This document shows, one piece after another, positions 15,775 to 23,471 of a DNA stretch of 64,000 nt. The notes below the pieces were generated by a model that was not told the DNA's origin, made no database searches, and saw only the letters and a program-made list of their open reading frames with translations. The first letter of the stretch is position 1, and the number at the start of each line of letters is the position of its first letter. The stretch is from Shinella yambaruensis (GTDB lineage Bacteria; Pseudomonadota; Alphaproteobacteria; Rhizobiales; Rhizobiaceae): assembly GCF_022899355.1 (NCBI RefSeq), contig NZ_JALJCK010000001.1:62001-126000 (forward strand). Direction: 5' to 3'. The translations under genes were made by a program, and so were the position numbers.

Positions 15775-16416
15775 TCACGCATCGTCAGCCGGACGGCCGC
15801 CTTCGAAGATGCGAAGGTGCAGCACGCGGCTCACCGTCTGGCCGAGGCCGGCCGGCCGCATGGCCATGATGGAGGTGGGCATGGGGATGGCCGGCCGGTT
15901 GCCCTCGAGGCTGCGCGCGCGGCTCGGGTCGATGACCGAGAGCGCGCCGAGCGTCGCATAGCGAAAGGCGCACAGCGGCGGCTGCTGGCCGGGCAGGGGG
16001 GCGAAGGCGCCGATGATGCGATCCGCCGCCTTGCCCTTGCTGGCAAGCGGCAGCAGCACGATCTCGGCCTCCGTGGTCTCCAGTCGGCCGTCGACGAGCG
16101 CGACCTGCAGGATGGCGGGCGCCGCATGGGCCATCACATTCTCCGTGATCCGCGCGATGCGGGTGCGCTGGTCGGGGGCAAAGAGCGCGTCGAATGCCGT
16201 TCCCTTCAATTCACGGCCGAACTGCGCGCAGAGGCGCGTGCCCGCCAGGCGGAAGCGCGGATCGTGCAGCCGGCCGTGCTCCAGGATGAAGACGTCGGGC
16301 AGGATCGGCGCGATGTCGGCGGGCTCGATGGCGCTCCGCAACGGAACACGGCGCTCGCCGCGCTGGCGCGTCCAGTAGTCGTAAAGGGCCGTGATGGCCT
16401 TCGTCTGCATGCTCAT
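15775..16416 (-). CDS. PAS-domain protein (PAS_5 type)
   Basis: A 213-residue soluble protein. Residues about 8-150 match the PAS_5 family common in Rhizobiales: ALYDYWTRQRGERRVPLRSA, IEPADIAPILPDVFILE, then FRLAGTRLCAQFGRELKGTA, which is a PAS core. No kinase, cyclase or DNA-binding output is attached, so it is likely a signalling adaptor; the ligand is unknown. The ATG at 16416 (ATGAGCATG) begins the conserved N-terminus. Longer in-frame starts up to 16572 have no family support. It is divergent from the rhomboid gene. Confidence 0.78.
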   Translation of the reverse strand: MSMQTKAITALYDYWTRQRGERRVPLRSAIEPADIAPILPDVFILEHGRLHDPRFRLAGTRLCAQFGRELKGTAFDALFAPDQRTRIARITENVMAHAAPAILQVALVDGRLETTEAEIVLLPLASKGKAADRIIGAFAPLPGQQPPLCAFRYATLGALSVIDPSRARSLEGNRPAIPMPTSIMAMRPAGLGQTVSRVLHLRIFEGGRPADDA

Positions 16417-16702
16417 TCCAATCGATTCTGTTCCGTTTCGGCACGAAAGGCCGGGCATCCGGTGGTCTTGCCGGGGAAGGAGCGAGTTTCGTGCCAGCGC
16501 GGCGTTAAGGTTAATATTTGGTTTCGATTGCGCTGCCGGCCGGCTTGGGGGAACATCCGGGCATCCCTCCATGAGGGACTGGTTTACTGCACAACGATTT
16601 CAGCCCCGGGGATTGGGGGCGCCGGCCGTCAGCGAAAGCTGCACGGCCTTTCTTTTCTCTGTATAAGCGCGATTCGTATTTTATGAGTTTGGTGGATCGG
16701 TC

Positions 16703-17443
16703 ATGAGTAACGACGGCGTTGACGTGCAGGGTGGCAGTGCGGATATCCGCAAGCGGGAGCCGGCCTTCAACCTGCCGGGCAGCCTCGTCGCGGTCCTGGC
16801 GCTCCTGACCGCCATCCACGTGATCCGCACCTATCTTCTCTCGGCTTCGGCGGACGAGTTCGTGCTCCTGCATTTCGCCTTCATTCCCGGCCGTTATGCC
16901 ATTCCCTTCGCCGAGCAGGATCTTGGCTGGCTCTGGGGGCCGGTCACCTATTCGCTGCTGCACGGCAGCTGGGAGCACTTGATCTTCAATGCCTTCTGGA
17001 TGGTCGCCTTCGGAGCGCCGGTGGTGCGCCGCATCGGCCTTGCGCGCTTCTTCCTGTTCTGGTGCCTTTCTGCCGTTGCCGCGGTCGCCTTTCACACCGC
17101 GCTGCACTGGGGGGCGATGATCCTCGTCGTCGGCGCCTCCGGCGTCGTCTCGGGCCTGATGGGGGCCGCGGCCCGCTTCGTCTTCTCGCCGAGCGGGCGC
17201 ATCAGCCGGCAGTTCGCCCATCTCAATCGCCGCCTGACGATACCGGAAGCGCTGTCCAACCGCTCCGTGCTGGTCTTTTCCGGCATCTGGTTCCTGACGA
17301 ACTTCCTGATCGGCTTCGGCCAGATCTTCGGCTCGGATGCAGGCGGGGTGATCGCCTGGGAGGCCCATATCGGCGGCTTCCTGTTCGGCTTCCTCTTCTT
17401 CCCGCTCTTCGACGTCGGGTCGCCGGAAAGCCGCCGGGATTAA
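16703..17443 (+). CDS. Rhomboid-family intramembrane serine protease
   Basis: A 246-residue polytopic membrane protein with six predicted helices. The rhomboid catalytic elements are present: Asn96 in HLIFNAFW (oxyanion side), the nucleophile Ser146 in VVGASGVVSGL, and His222 in EAHIGGFLFGFL. It cleaves transmembrane segments of client proteins; clients are unknown. A charged cytoplasmic N-tail of 25 residues precedes the first helix. The start at 16703 follows GGTGGATCGG. The convergence of conserved residues makes an active enzyme likely. Confidence 0.9.
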   Translation: MSNDGVDVQGGSADIRKREPAFNLPGSLVAVLALLTAIHVIRTYLLSASADEFVLLHFAFIPGRYAIPFAEQDLGWLWGPVTYSLLHGSWEHLIFNAFWMVAFGAPVVRRIGLARFFLFWCLSAVAAVAFHTALHWGAMILVVGASGVVSGLMGAAARFVFSPSGRISRQFAHLNRRLTIPEALSNRSVLVFSGIWFLTNFLIGFGQIFGSDAGGVIAWEAHIGGFLFGFLFFPLFDVGSPESRRD

Positions 17444-17497
17444 CGATAGTCCATTAGCGGTCTTGCAATCGCCTCTTTCGTGGCGCACCATGGATGT

Positions 17498-17525
17498 GTT
17501 CCGGTTCGCACATGCACACCGGAAC
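17498..17525. repeat. Inverted repeat in the rhomboid-CBS spacer
   Basis: GTTCCGGT (17498-17505) and ACCGGAAC (17518-17525) form an 8-base dyad around a 12-base centre. It lies 55 bases after the rhomboid stop and 105 bases before the CBS gene, so it may be a weak terminator or an operator. The rest of the 186-base spacer shows nothing else. Confidence 0.35.
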
Positions 17526-17629
17526 GGGAGCGGCATGTCGCGGGAGGAAGCGGATGCCGCCGGTACTGGCAGGGCAATCCCAATCGGGTGTCCCGCCTCT
17601 CTGCGTCATGATGCACACGGGAGGTACGC

Positions 17630-18058
17630 ATGTATGTGAAGTCGATACTGGACGAGAAGGGCCGCAACGTCGTTACCGGCGGCCCGCAGCTCACCGTCAG
17701 GCAGGCTGCCGTCTATCTGCATGAAAACCACATCGGCGCCATCGTCATCCTCGACCGCAACGACCGCATCGCCGGCATTGCGACCGAGCGCGACATCGTT
17801 GCCGCCGTCGCCCGCAACGGGGCCGAATGCCTGGACAAGCCCATTTCCTCCATCATGTGGGGCAATGTCCATCGTTGCGGCGAGAACCAGACCGTCGACG
17901 AGCTCATGGAAATGATGAGCACGCTGCGCGCCCGCCATATCCCTGTGGAGAAGGACGGCCGGCTCGTCGGTATCATCTCGATCGGCGACGTGGTGAAATC
18001 CCATATCCGGGCGATCCAGCACGAGGCGGATGCCATCAAGGCCTATATCGCCAGCTGA
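17630..18058 (+). CDS. Two-CBS-domain protein
   Basis: A 142-residue stand-alone pair of CBS domains (Bateman module). The first is about residues 8-65 (LTVRQAAVYLHENHIGAIVI then RIAGIATERDIVAAV) and the second about 75-130 (VHRCGENQTVDELMEMM then RLVGIISIGDVVKSHI). Such modules bind adenine nucleotides such as AMP, ATP or NADH and regulate partners. No fused enzyme is present. The GGGAGGT ribosome site precedes the ATG. It converges on the patatin gene. Confidence 0.9.
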   Translation: MYVKSILDEKGRNVVTGGPQLTVRQAAVYLHENHIGAIVILDRNDRIAGIATERDIVAAVARNGAECLDKPISSIMWGNVHRCGENQTVDELMEMMSTLRARHIPVEKDGRLVGIISIGDVVKSHIRAIQHEADAIKAYIAS

Positions 18059-18080
18059 CCTCCGGTCCCCCGAACGGTTT

Positions 18081-18110
18081 CGGGCGGAGCGACAATCCTC
18101 GCTCCGCCCG
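18081..18110. terminator. Bidirectional hairpin between CBS and patatin genes
   Basis: CGGGCGGAGCG (18081-18091) pairs perfectly with CGCTCCGCCCG (18100-18110) across an 8-base loop. It lies in the 80-base gap between two convergent genes. The T-run is poor on both sides. Confidence 0.55.
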
Positions 18111-18138
18111 CTCCGGCATCTGCAATGCAGTCTCTTCA

Positions 18139-19101
18139 TCAGCGCATCAGCACGACTTCCTGCATGCGCTTGATCTCGGTGATGCGGGTCTTGGCTTCGA
18201 GATAACCGCGATCGATCGCTTCGCCGGCGCGGTGGAACTCCGACAGGCCGATATCCGAAAGCTTGGGATGCAGCGCGAGATCTGGCGGGTCGCCGGCAAG
18301 GCGCGCGCGGGAAATGCGGTCCTGGATGATGTTGAAGGATTGCACCATCACGCTCGTCAGGCCGAGCCGCGCGGCGCTGTCCTCCTGCCTCGGCTCGTCG
18401 ATCTTCTGTTCGCTGGCGCTGTGCTTGATCACCGCCGAGCGGCCATAGAGGTCGTAGTTGAGGTTGACGGCGACGACCAGCGGCTCCTCATGGGCGCGGC
18501 AGACCGAGACCGGCACCGGATTGACCAGCGCCCCGTCGACCAGCGTGCGATTGTTGCACTTGATCGGCTCGAAGATGCCGGGCAGCGCGTAGGAGGCGCG
18601 GATGGCGGTGATCAGCGCGCCGCTGTTGATCCAGACCTCGTGGCCGCTGTTGACCTCCGTGGCGACGGCGACGAAGGGACGGTCGAGGCTCTCGATCGAG
18701 AGGTTTTCCAGATGCTCCTGCATGCGCTTGGTCAGCCGCATGCCGCCGAAAAGGCCGGAACCGCGAATGGTGAAGTCGAGCAGGCTCGCGATGCGCCGCA
18801 TGGTGAGCGAGCGGGCGAAGGCTTCCAGCTCGTCCAGCTTGCCGGCGAGGTAACAGCCGCCGACCAGGGCGCCGATGGAGGTGCCGGCGATCATCGAGAC
18901 CTCGATGCCCTCCTCGTCCAGCGCCCTCAGCACGCCGATATGGGCCCAGCCACGGGCGGCACCGCCGCCGAGCGCCAGAGCGATCTTCGATTTGCGCGGC
19001 GGGGCCGGCGCGGGAATATGGGACATGTCGTTCATGGAAGGACCGCCGGGGTCGGATGCATCGGCTGTTACAAGACTACGATTGAAACTCCAGTTCAACA
19101 T
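18139..19101 (-). CDS. Patatin-like phospholipase
   Basis: A 320-residue RssA/YchK-type patatin. The oxyanion loop is ALALGGGAARGWAHIGVL, the nucleophile is Ser75 in IAGTSIGALVGG, and the Asp of the dyad is in TLVDGALVNPVP. No signal peptide or transmembrane helix is evident, so it should act on membrane lipids from the cytoplasm. A basic C-terminal region follows. The ATG at 19101 has the ribosome site GGAGG, eight bases upstream, so it is preferred over the in-frame ATG at 19035. Substrate is not deducible. Confidence 0.88.
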   Translation of the reverse strand: MLNWSFNRSLVTADASDPGGPSMNDMSHIPAPAPPRKSKIALALGGGAARGWAHIGVLRALDEEGIEVSMIAGTSIGALVGGCYLAGKLDELEAFARSLTMRRIASLLDFTIRGSGLFGGMRLTKRMQEHLENLSIESLDRPFVAVATEVNSGHEVWINSGALITAIRASYALPGIFEPIKCNNRTLVDGALVNPVPVSVCRAHEEPLVVAVNLNYDLYGRSAVIKHSASEQKIDEPRQEDSAARLGLTSVMVQSFNIIQDRISRARLAGDPPDLALHPKLSDIGLSEFHRAGEAIDRGYLEAKTRITEIKRMQEVVLMR

Positions 19102-19462
19102 TCCCGACCTCCGTTACCAAGAGGAATTCGCAGCGAAGCAATCGGTTCCGGCATCGCGGCATCCTCGGCAACACAATAGATGACAGGATAGATGCATTCT
19201 GTGACGCGGGGAACTTTGCGGGCGAAAACCTGCCGGGCTGTCCCGTGTGCGTCCTGTTTCGGCTGGAGGAGGGCGCGTGCCCGCAGGATCGTCGCCCCGG
19301 TGGGGGTGGCCTTGGAAACCTGTCGTGACGCACGAGAGCGATGGGGTTCCATGTCCTGATCCGCATGGCGGGGATAAAAGCCGCCATGCAGGACATTAAG
19401 CGTCGGGATCGGTTGCCAATTGGTGAATCCGTGCCGAAACCGGACGGAATTCGCCGGGATGC
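19102..19462. other. 360-base intergenic region with one bulged hairpin
   Basis: The space between hisI and the patatin gene (both minus strand) holds no convincing gene. The one structure seen is a hairpin at 19353-19394: GTCCTG plus GCATGGCGG on the left pairs with CCGCCATGCAGGAC on the right, with a five-base bulge. It may be the end structure of the folE-hisI transcript. Confidence 0.4.
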
Positions 19463-19915
19463 TTAATTTTTGCCGTAGATCGCCGCCGGGTCGAACTGCG
19501 GCGCGCCGCCCGTGATGGTCAGCACGGCGCCATCGGGACCGTTCGAGACCGTGCGGTAGAAGCAGGATCTGCGGCCGGTGTGGCAGGTCGCATCATGGCC
19601 GGCGACCGCGACCTTCAGCCACACCGCGTCCTGGTCGCAATCCGTCCGCAGCTCCACGACGGTCTGCAGGTTGCCGGAGGTCTCGCCCTTCTTCCACAGC
19701 GCCTTGCGCGAGCGGCTCCAGTAATGCGCGATGCCGGTCTCGATGGTCAGCGCCAGCGACTCGGCGTTCATGTGGGCGACCATCAGCAACTCGCCGTCCT
19801 TCGCATCCGTCACCACGGCCGTCACCAGGCCGTGCTCGTCGAAGCGCGGCGTGAAGGCCGGGCCCGTTTCGAGCTCGGCCTTGTCCTTGGGCGGGGTCTC
19901 GAAGGTGATCGGCAT
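19463..19915 (-). CDS. hisI: Phosphoribosyl-AMP cyclohydrolase (histidine biosynthesis)
   Basis: A 150-residue HisI that opens the adenine ring of phosphoribosyl-AMP, the third step of histidine synthesis. Diagnostic motifs: [20 protein letters not shown], the [17 protein letters not shown] loop, the metal-binding [11 protein letters not shown], and [11 protein letters not shown]. It is the monofunctional form without the HisE pyrophosphatase, as usual in alphaproteobacteria. The start at 19915 gives the conserved N-terminus; in-frame starts at 19933 and 19975 fall in or next to a palindromic repeat. It is probably co-transcribed with folE, whose stop lies 76 bases upstream. Confidence 0.94.
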   Translation of the reverse strand: MPITFETPPKDKAELETGPAFTPRFDEHGLVTAVVTDAKDGELLMVAHMNAESLALTIETGIAHYWSRSRKALWKKGETSGNLQTVVELRTDCDQDAVWLKVAVAGHDATCHTGRRSCFYRTVSNGPDGAVLTITGGAPQFDPAAIYGKN

Positions 19916-19938
19916 CGCGGTCGATTGCTCCATCTTTC

Positions 19939-19994
19939 TGTTTGACGCAATCCCGGACGCAAAACCGCTGCGCACTTTTGCTGGAAATGCTCTA
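19939..19994. repeat. Palindromic repeat family A, copy 1 (partial)
   Basis: GACGCAAAACCGCTGCGCAC followed by TTTTGCTGGAAATGCTCTAG. The same half-element recurs at 24369-24470, 34932-35033 and 38832-38920. The terminal CTCTAG supplies the folE stop codon on the minus strand. Confidence 0.7.
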
Positions 19995-20603
19995 GCTCCG
20001 GATCATCGTCATGAACCGGACCTGCTCGGCCGGTTCGGTCTTGAAGGCACCGGTAAAGGTGGTGGTGAGCGTTGTCGAGCCCTGCTTCTGGATGCCGCGC
20101 ATCGCCATGCACATATGCTCGGCCTCGATCATCACGGCGACGCCGCGCGGGTTCAGCGTCTCGTCGATCGATCTGGCGATCTGCGCCGTCATCGTCTCCT
20201 GCGTCTGCAGGCGGCGGCCGTAGATCTCCACCACGCGGGCGATCTTGGAGAGGCCCAGCACGCGGCCGTTCGGCAGATAGGCGACATGCGCCTTGCCGAT
20301 GATCGGCACCATGTGATGCTCGCAATGCGAGAAGAACGGGATGTCCTTCACCAGCACCATGTCGTCGTAGCCGGCCACTTCCTCGAAGGTGCGGCCGAGC
20401 ACGTCCTCGGCGGCGAGGTCATAACCCGAGAAGAGCTCGCGATAGGCTTTCGCAACGCGCGCCGGGGTGTCGAGCAGCCCTTCGCGCTCCGGATCGTCGC
20501 CCGCCCAGCGGAGCAGGACGCGAACGGCATCCTCCGCCTCTTTTTGCGAAGGACGGCCGGACGGATCGTCGACACGCGGGAAATTGGTGACTATGGCGTC
20601 CAT
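19992..20603 (-). CDS. folE: GTP cyclohydrolase I
   Basis: A 203-residue GTP cyclohydrolase I, which makes dihydroneopterin triphosphate for folate and queuosine precursors. Zinc ligands are in [20 protein letters not shown] and in the later [11 protein letters not shown]. The substrate loop [11 protein letters not shown] and the terminal [13 protein letters not shown] are intact. Length is normal for the bacterial enzyme. The stop codon lies inside a repeat-family-A element. The gene is divergent from the IscU-like gene across 394 bases. Confidence 0.96.
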   Translation of the reverse strand: MDAIVTNFPRVDDPSGRPSQKEAEDAVRVLLRWAGDDPEREGLLDTPARVAKAYRELFSGYDLAAEDVLGRTFEEVAGYDDMVLVKDIPFFSHCEHHMVPIIGKAHVAYLPNGRVLGLSKIARVVEIYGRRLQTQETMTAQIARSIDETLNPRGVAVMIEAEHMCMAMRGIQKQGSTTLTTTFTGAFKTEPAEQVRFMTMIRS

Positions 20604-20754
20604 GGACCCATTGACCTTTCTGCAGGTTACCTGACGTGTTTATCGGACTCGCCACTGGCCATTCGCCTAACCCTGCAGGCTTGGGTTCCGTTGGCGGGCT
20701 CCGGGGCTTTCGGGTCTTCGCTTCTCAGTGCGCATGACCGTCCGGCACGGTTTC

Positions 20755-20850
20755 CCAAACAACAGGTGAACGACTTGCTCCTTGCCTTCGCAGTTCCGGA
20801 CGGAAAGCCGTTTCGCACGTTTCCGGGAATTGCTCCAGCGTCTTGCAAAA
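20755..20850. repeat. Palindromic repeat family A, copy 2 (degenerate)
   Basis: Sequence around TTCCGGACGGAAAGCCGTTT and CGCACGTTTCCGGGAATTGC resembles the family A element at 34932-35033 with many substitutions. It occupies part of the 394-base spacer between folE and the IscU-like gene. I see no gene in that spacer. Confidence 0.5.
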
Positions 20851-20997
20851 CGCTCACCCCAATACGAGTTATCATATAGTATCGGGCGAGGCCTGCGAAA
20901 GAGGCTTGAGACGACACGCCGTGCTTTTTTACCGACGAGGCCGGAATAATCTCCTCGGATCATTGAAGATTCCGCAAAAAATGCGGAAAACGGGACC

Positions 20998-21444
20998 ATG
21001 ATGGACGATATCTACAACAGCCGTATCCTCGAATTTGCCGGCAACATCCCGCGCATCGGCACGCTTGCCGATGCGGACGGCGAGGCCGGCGCCCATTCCA
21101 AGCTGTGCGGCTCGCGCGTCAAGGTCTACCTGAAGCTCGACGGCGACCGGGTCACGGATTTCGCCCATGAGGTGAAGGCCTGCGCGCTCGGCCAGGCCTC
21201 GTCCTCGATCATGGCGCGCCACGTCATCGGCGCGACGACGGCGGAAATCCGCGACGCGCGCGACAAGATGCTGGCCATGCTCAAGGCCGACGGCGAGGGG
21301 CCGGACGGTCGTTTCGAGGACATGCGGTTCCTGCGGCCGGTCAAGGACTACAAGGCCCGCCACGCCTCCACCATGCTGACCTTCGACGCCGTGGTGGACG
21401 CCATCGGCCAGATCGAGGCGAAGCGGCTGGAAAAGGCCGGGTGA
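20998..21444 (+). CDS. IscU/NifU-like iron-sulphur scaffold protein (divergent)
   Basis: A 148-residue member of the IscU-like scaffold family on which iron-sulphur clusters are built. Two of the three classical cysteines are present: Cys37 in SKLCGSRVKVYL and Cys62 in VKACALGQASSS. At the third position the motif reads KARHASTMLTFDAV, where canonical IscU has His-Cys-Ser. This Cys-less form is typical of the rhizobial paralogue near folE/yidD, so cluster binding must differ. ATG codons at 20998 and 21001 are both possible. It is followed after 6 bases by yidD. Confidence 0.85.
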   Translation: MMDDIYNSRILEFAGNIPRIGTLADADGEAGAHSKLCGSRVKVYLKLDGDRVTDFAHEVKACALGQASSSIMARHVIGATTAEIRDARDKMLAMLKADGEGPDGRFEDMRFLRPVKDYKARHASTMLTFDAVVDAIGQIEAKRLEKAG

Positions 21445-21450
21445 GGGGCG

Positions 21451-21816
21451 ATGTGCGATGCGCCCGACTGCCGGCATGCCGGTGCGCGGCCTGCCCATAG
21501 GGGGCGCAACTGGCAGGGGCCGTTCCGCCGGACGCTGGGCCGCCTCCTCGGCATGGGCCTCATCCGGCTCTACCAGCTGACGCTTTCCGGCTTCGTCGGC
21601 AACGGTTGCCGCCACCTGCCGACGTGTTCGGAATATGGCTACGAGGCCGTCGCCCGCCACGGTCTGTGGCGGGGCGGCTTCCTGGCGCTGTTCCGTGTCG
21701 CCCGCTGCGGCCCCGGCGGTACCCATGGCTTCGATCCCGTGCCGGAGGCGCTGGCGCCGCGCTTTCACTGGTGGGCGCCCTGGCGGCTGTGGCGCGTTGC
21801 GGAAAAGAGGCGGTGA
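21451..21816 (+). CDS. yidD: Membrane protein insertion efficiency factor
   Basis: A 121-residue YidD, a small peripheral inner-membrane protein that helps YidC insert proteins. The hallmark CRHLPTCSEYGYEAVARHG and the second cysteine segment RVARCGPGGTHGFDPVPE are intact. The core starts at about residue 35 after a basic leader. It sits in a tight plus-strand operon: 6 bases after the IscU-like gene and 4 bases before the DUF2267 gene. Confidence 0.95.
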   Translation: MCDAPDCRHAGARPAHRGRNWQGPFRRTLGRLLGMGLIRLYQLTLSGFVGNGCRHLPTCSEYGYEAVARHGLWRGGFLALFRVARCGPGGTHGFDPVPEALAPRFHWWAPWRLWRVAEKRR

Positions 21817-21820
21817 CGCC

Positions 21821-22240
21821 ATGACCGTGCCGATGGAATACCGCCAGGCCTCGCGCGATTTCGACGCCTTCCTCATCGATGCCCGCGACACGGCCATGCT
21901 GCAGACCACCAACCAGGCTTTCACCATGGCGGAGGCCGTGCTGACGGTGTTCCGCCGCCGGCTTTCGGTGGCGGAGGCGCTTGCCTTCGCCGCGGTCCTG
22001 CCGCCGGTATTGCGCGCGCTCTTCGTGTCGGGCTGGGATATCGCCGAACCGATCCGGCCCTTTGCGGAATGGGACGTGCTGATCCGCGAGGTGCAGGCGT
22101 TTCGCGGCGACCACAATGTCTCGCCGCAGACGGCCATCGCCGATGTTGCCGCCGCCCTCGGCCGGCATGTCGATCCGGCGGCCTTCGCGCGCGTCCTCGA
22201 CCGGCTGCCGCCCGCCGCACGGGCGTTCTGGCGCCCATGA
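21821..22240 (+). CDS. DUF2267-family protein
   Basis: A 139-residue soluble protein matching DUF2267: a helical repeat fold with AEAVLTVFRRRLSVAEALAF, AVLPPVLRALFVSGWDI, and a second half FRGDHNVSPQTAIADVAAAL. No catalytic motif is seen and the function of the family is unknown. The ATG at 21821 lies 4 bases after yidD; its stop overlaps the next start (ATGA). The position in the yidD operon suggests only co-expression. Confidence 0.8.
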   Translation: MTVPMEYRQASRDFDAFLIDARDTAMLQTTNQAFTMAEAVLTVFRRRLSVAEALAFAAVLPPVLRALFVSGWDIAEPIRPFAEWDVLIREVQAFRGDHNVSPQTAIADVAAALGRHVDPAAFARVLDRLPPAARAFWRP

Positions 22241-22764
22241 CGGTCTATGTCGCTCTTCTGCATTCCATCGTGCTCGGCCCCGGACGGCGGCTCGTGATGG
22301 CCGACCTCAGGGCCATGGCCGAAGGCCTCGGCTTTCGCGGCACGCGCACCCTGGTCGCCACCGGCAACCTGATCTTCGAGGGAGAGGACGAACCGCTTTG
22401 CGCCATCGAGGACCGGCTGGAAGCGGCGTTTCGCGCGCGCTTCGAAAAGCATGTCGACATCATCCTGCGCACGGCGGAGGCCTGGCGGCGGCTTGCGGCC
22501 GGCAATCCTTTTCCGGGTGGCAACGGCGCGGATGTGGGTATCCGCGTCATGCGGACGCCGCTGGGGCCGGAGGTTCTGCCGAGGCTCGAAAGGATCGCCA
22601 CGCCCGGCATCCGCCTCGCTGTCGTCGACGGCGATCTCTGGGTGGATTTCTCGCAGAAGCCGAGCGAGACCAGGCTCCTGTCGCACCTGACGACGAAGAA
22701 GCTCGGCATCGGCACCCTGCGTAACGCCAACACCGTCAACGGCCTTGCGACCATGCTCGGCTGA
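22237..22764 (+). CDS. DUF1697-family protein
   Basis: A 175-residue DUF1697 protein: YVALLHSIVLGPGRRLVMAD, then LRAMAEGLGFRGTRTLVATG-NLIFEG, as in the family. A typical DUF1697 start reads YVALLRGINVGG, so the first strand is somewhat diverged. It ends with the conserved ITTKKLG-like pattern LTTKKLGIGTLRNANTVNGL. Function unknown. The start codon overlaps the DUF2267 stop by four bases. The gene converges on the methyltransferase-like gene. Confidence 0.85.
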   Translation: MTVYVALLHSIVLGPGRRLVMADLRAMAEGLGFRGTRTLVATGNLIFEGEDEPLCAIEDRLEAAFRARFEKHVDIILRTAEAWRRLAAGNPFPGGNGADVGIRVMRTPLGPEVLPRLERIATPGIRLAVVDGDLWVDFSQKPSETRLLSHLTTKKLGIGTLRNANTVNGLATMLG

Positions 22765-22766
22765 GC

Positions 22767-23351
22767 TCACAGCCACCGGGGCACCCGCTGCCGGTAGGCG
22801 CGATAGGCCGCGCCGAGATCCTGGACCAGCACCGCCTCCTCCACCCGAACCTGCAGCCGGACCGCGAGCACGAGCGCGGCCGTGAGTGCGAGCTGGACCG
22901 CATCCGGCCGCGCGACGAGAAGGCCGGCGAAGAGCGCGACCTGCCCGACGAAGACCGGATTGCGCGAGAGACGAAACGGTCCCGTTTCGACGATGGCGCC
23001 GGAATGCCCCGCCGCCGAGCCGATGCGCCAGGACAGGCCCATGCAGCGCTGGGCATGGATGGCGAAGAGGCCGCCGGAAAGCGCCAGCAGCAGGCCGGCG
23101 ATACGGACCGGCGGGGGCGGATCGAGGAACGCCGGCGCCGGCTCGACGCCGGTGGCGAGAAGCACGGGATAGAGCAGGCCGCCGGCAAAGCTCAGGCGGA
23201 AGAGCAGGGCGGGCAGGCCCTGCCGGCCGCCGAGGCCGAACAGCCAGGCCGGCCGTCCCGCCGCCCGCGCCGAAAGCACCGTCAGGACGAGGAAGGCGGC
23301 GAGATAGGCGCCCATGAGGGCTGCGGAAAGAACGGGCAGGGACGGCATCAT
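22767..23351 (-). CDS. Isoprenylcysteine carboxyl methyltransferase-family membrane protein
   Basis: A 194-residue polytopic membrane protein of the ICMT/PEMT (NnrU-like) superfamily. Five hydrophobic segments are visible, and the SAM-pocket motif is GAIVETGPFRLSRNPVFVGQ followed by a C-terminal VEEAVLVQDLGAAYRAYRQR-VPRWL, as expected. Bacterial members do not act on prenylated proteins; substrates are unknown and some sit in metal-response loci. Its promoter carries a MerR-family operator (23377-23407), so induction by metal or redox stress is likely. It begins ATG ATG at 23351. Confidence 0.85.
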   Translation of the reverse strand: MMPSLPVLSAALMGAYLAAFLVLTVLSARAAGRPAWLFGLGGRQGLPALLFRLSFAGGLLYPVLLATGVEPAPAFLDPPPPVRIAGLLLALSGGLFAIHAQRCMGLSWRIGSAAGHSGAIVETGPFRLSRNPVFVGQVALFAGLLVARPDAVQLALTAALVLAVRLQVRVEEAVLVQDLGAAYRAYRQRVPRWL

Positions 23352-23376
23352 CGGGTCTCCGATCTTGGTCGCGGCC

Positions 23377-23407
23377 AGTCTGCAACCTCCAGTGACTGGA
23401 GAGTCAA
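23377..23407 (-). promoter_or_regulatory. MerR-family-type promoter with 19-bp spacer dyad
   Basis: On the minus strand: -35 TTGACT (23407-23402), then the perfect dyad CTCCAGT-C-ACTGGAG (23401-23387), then a -10-like CAGACT (23382-23377). The 19-base spacing with a centred dyad is the hallmark of promoters activated by MerR-family regulators such as CueR, ZntR or PbrR. It lies 26 bases upstream of the methyltransferase-like gene. No MerR gene is in the window. Confidence 0.65.
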
Positions 23408-23471
23408 GGCCCGCGCCGTGCGACCCAGTATGCGGCCGGCCGGCGGCGCGGGGAAAATGCTGTCGCGGTGC

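Noticed and set aside
20929-23385. Very long open frame (over 800 codons) on the minus strand across the IscU-like, yidD and DUF genes
   Set aside because: It runs antisense to several clearly recognisable genes and shows only the Arg/Ala-rich composition of a GC-rich shadow frame.
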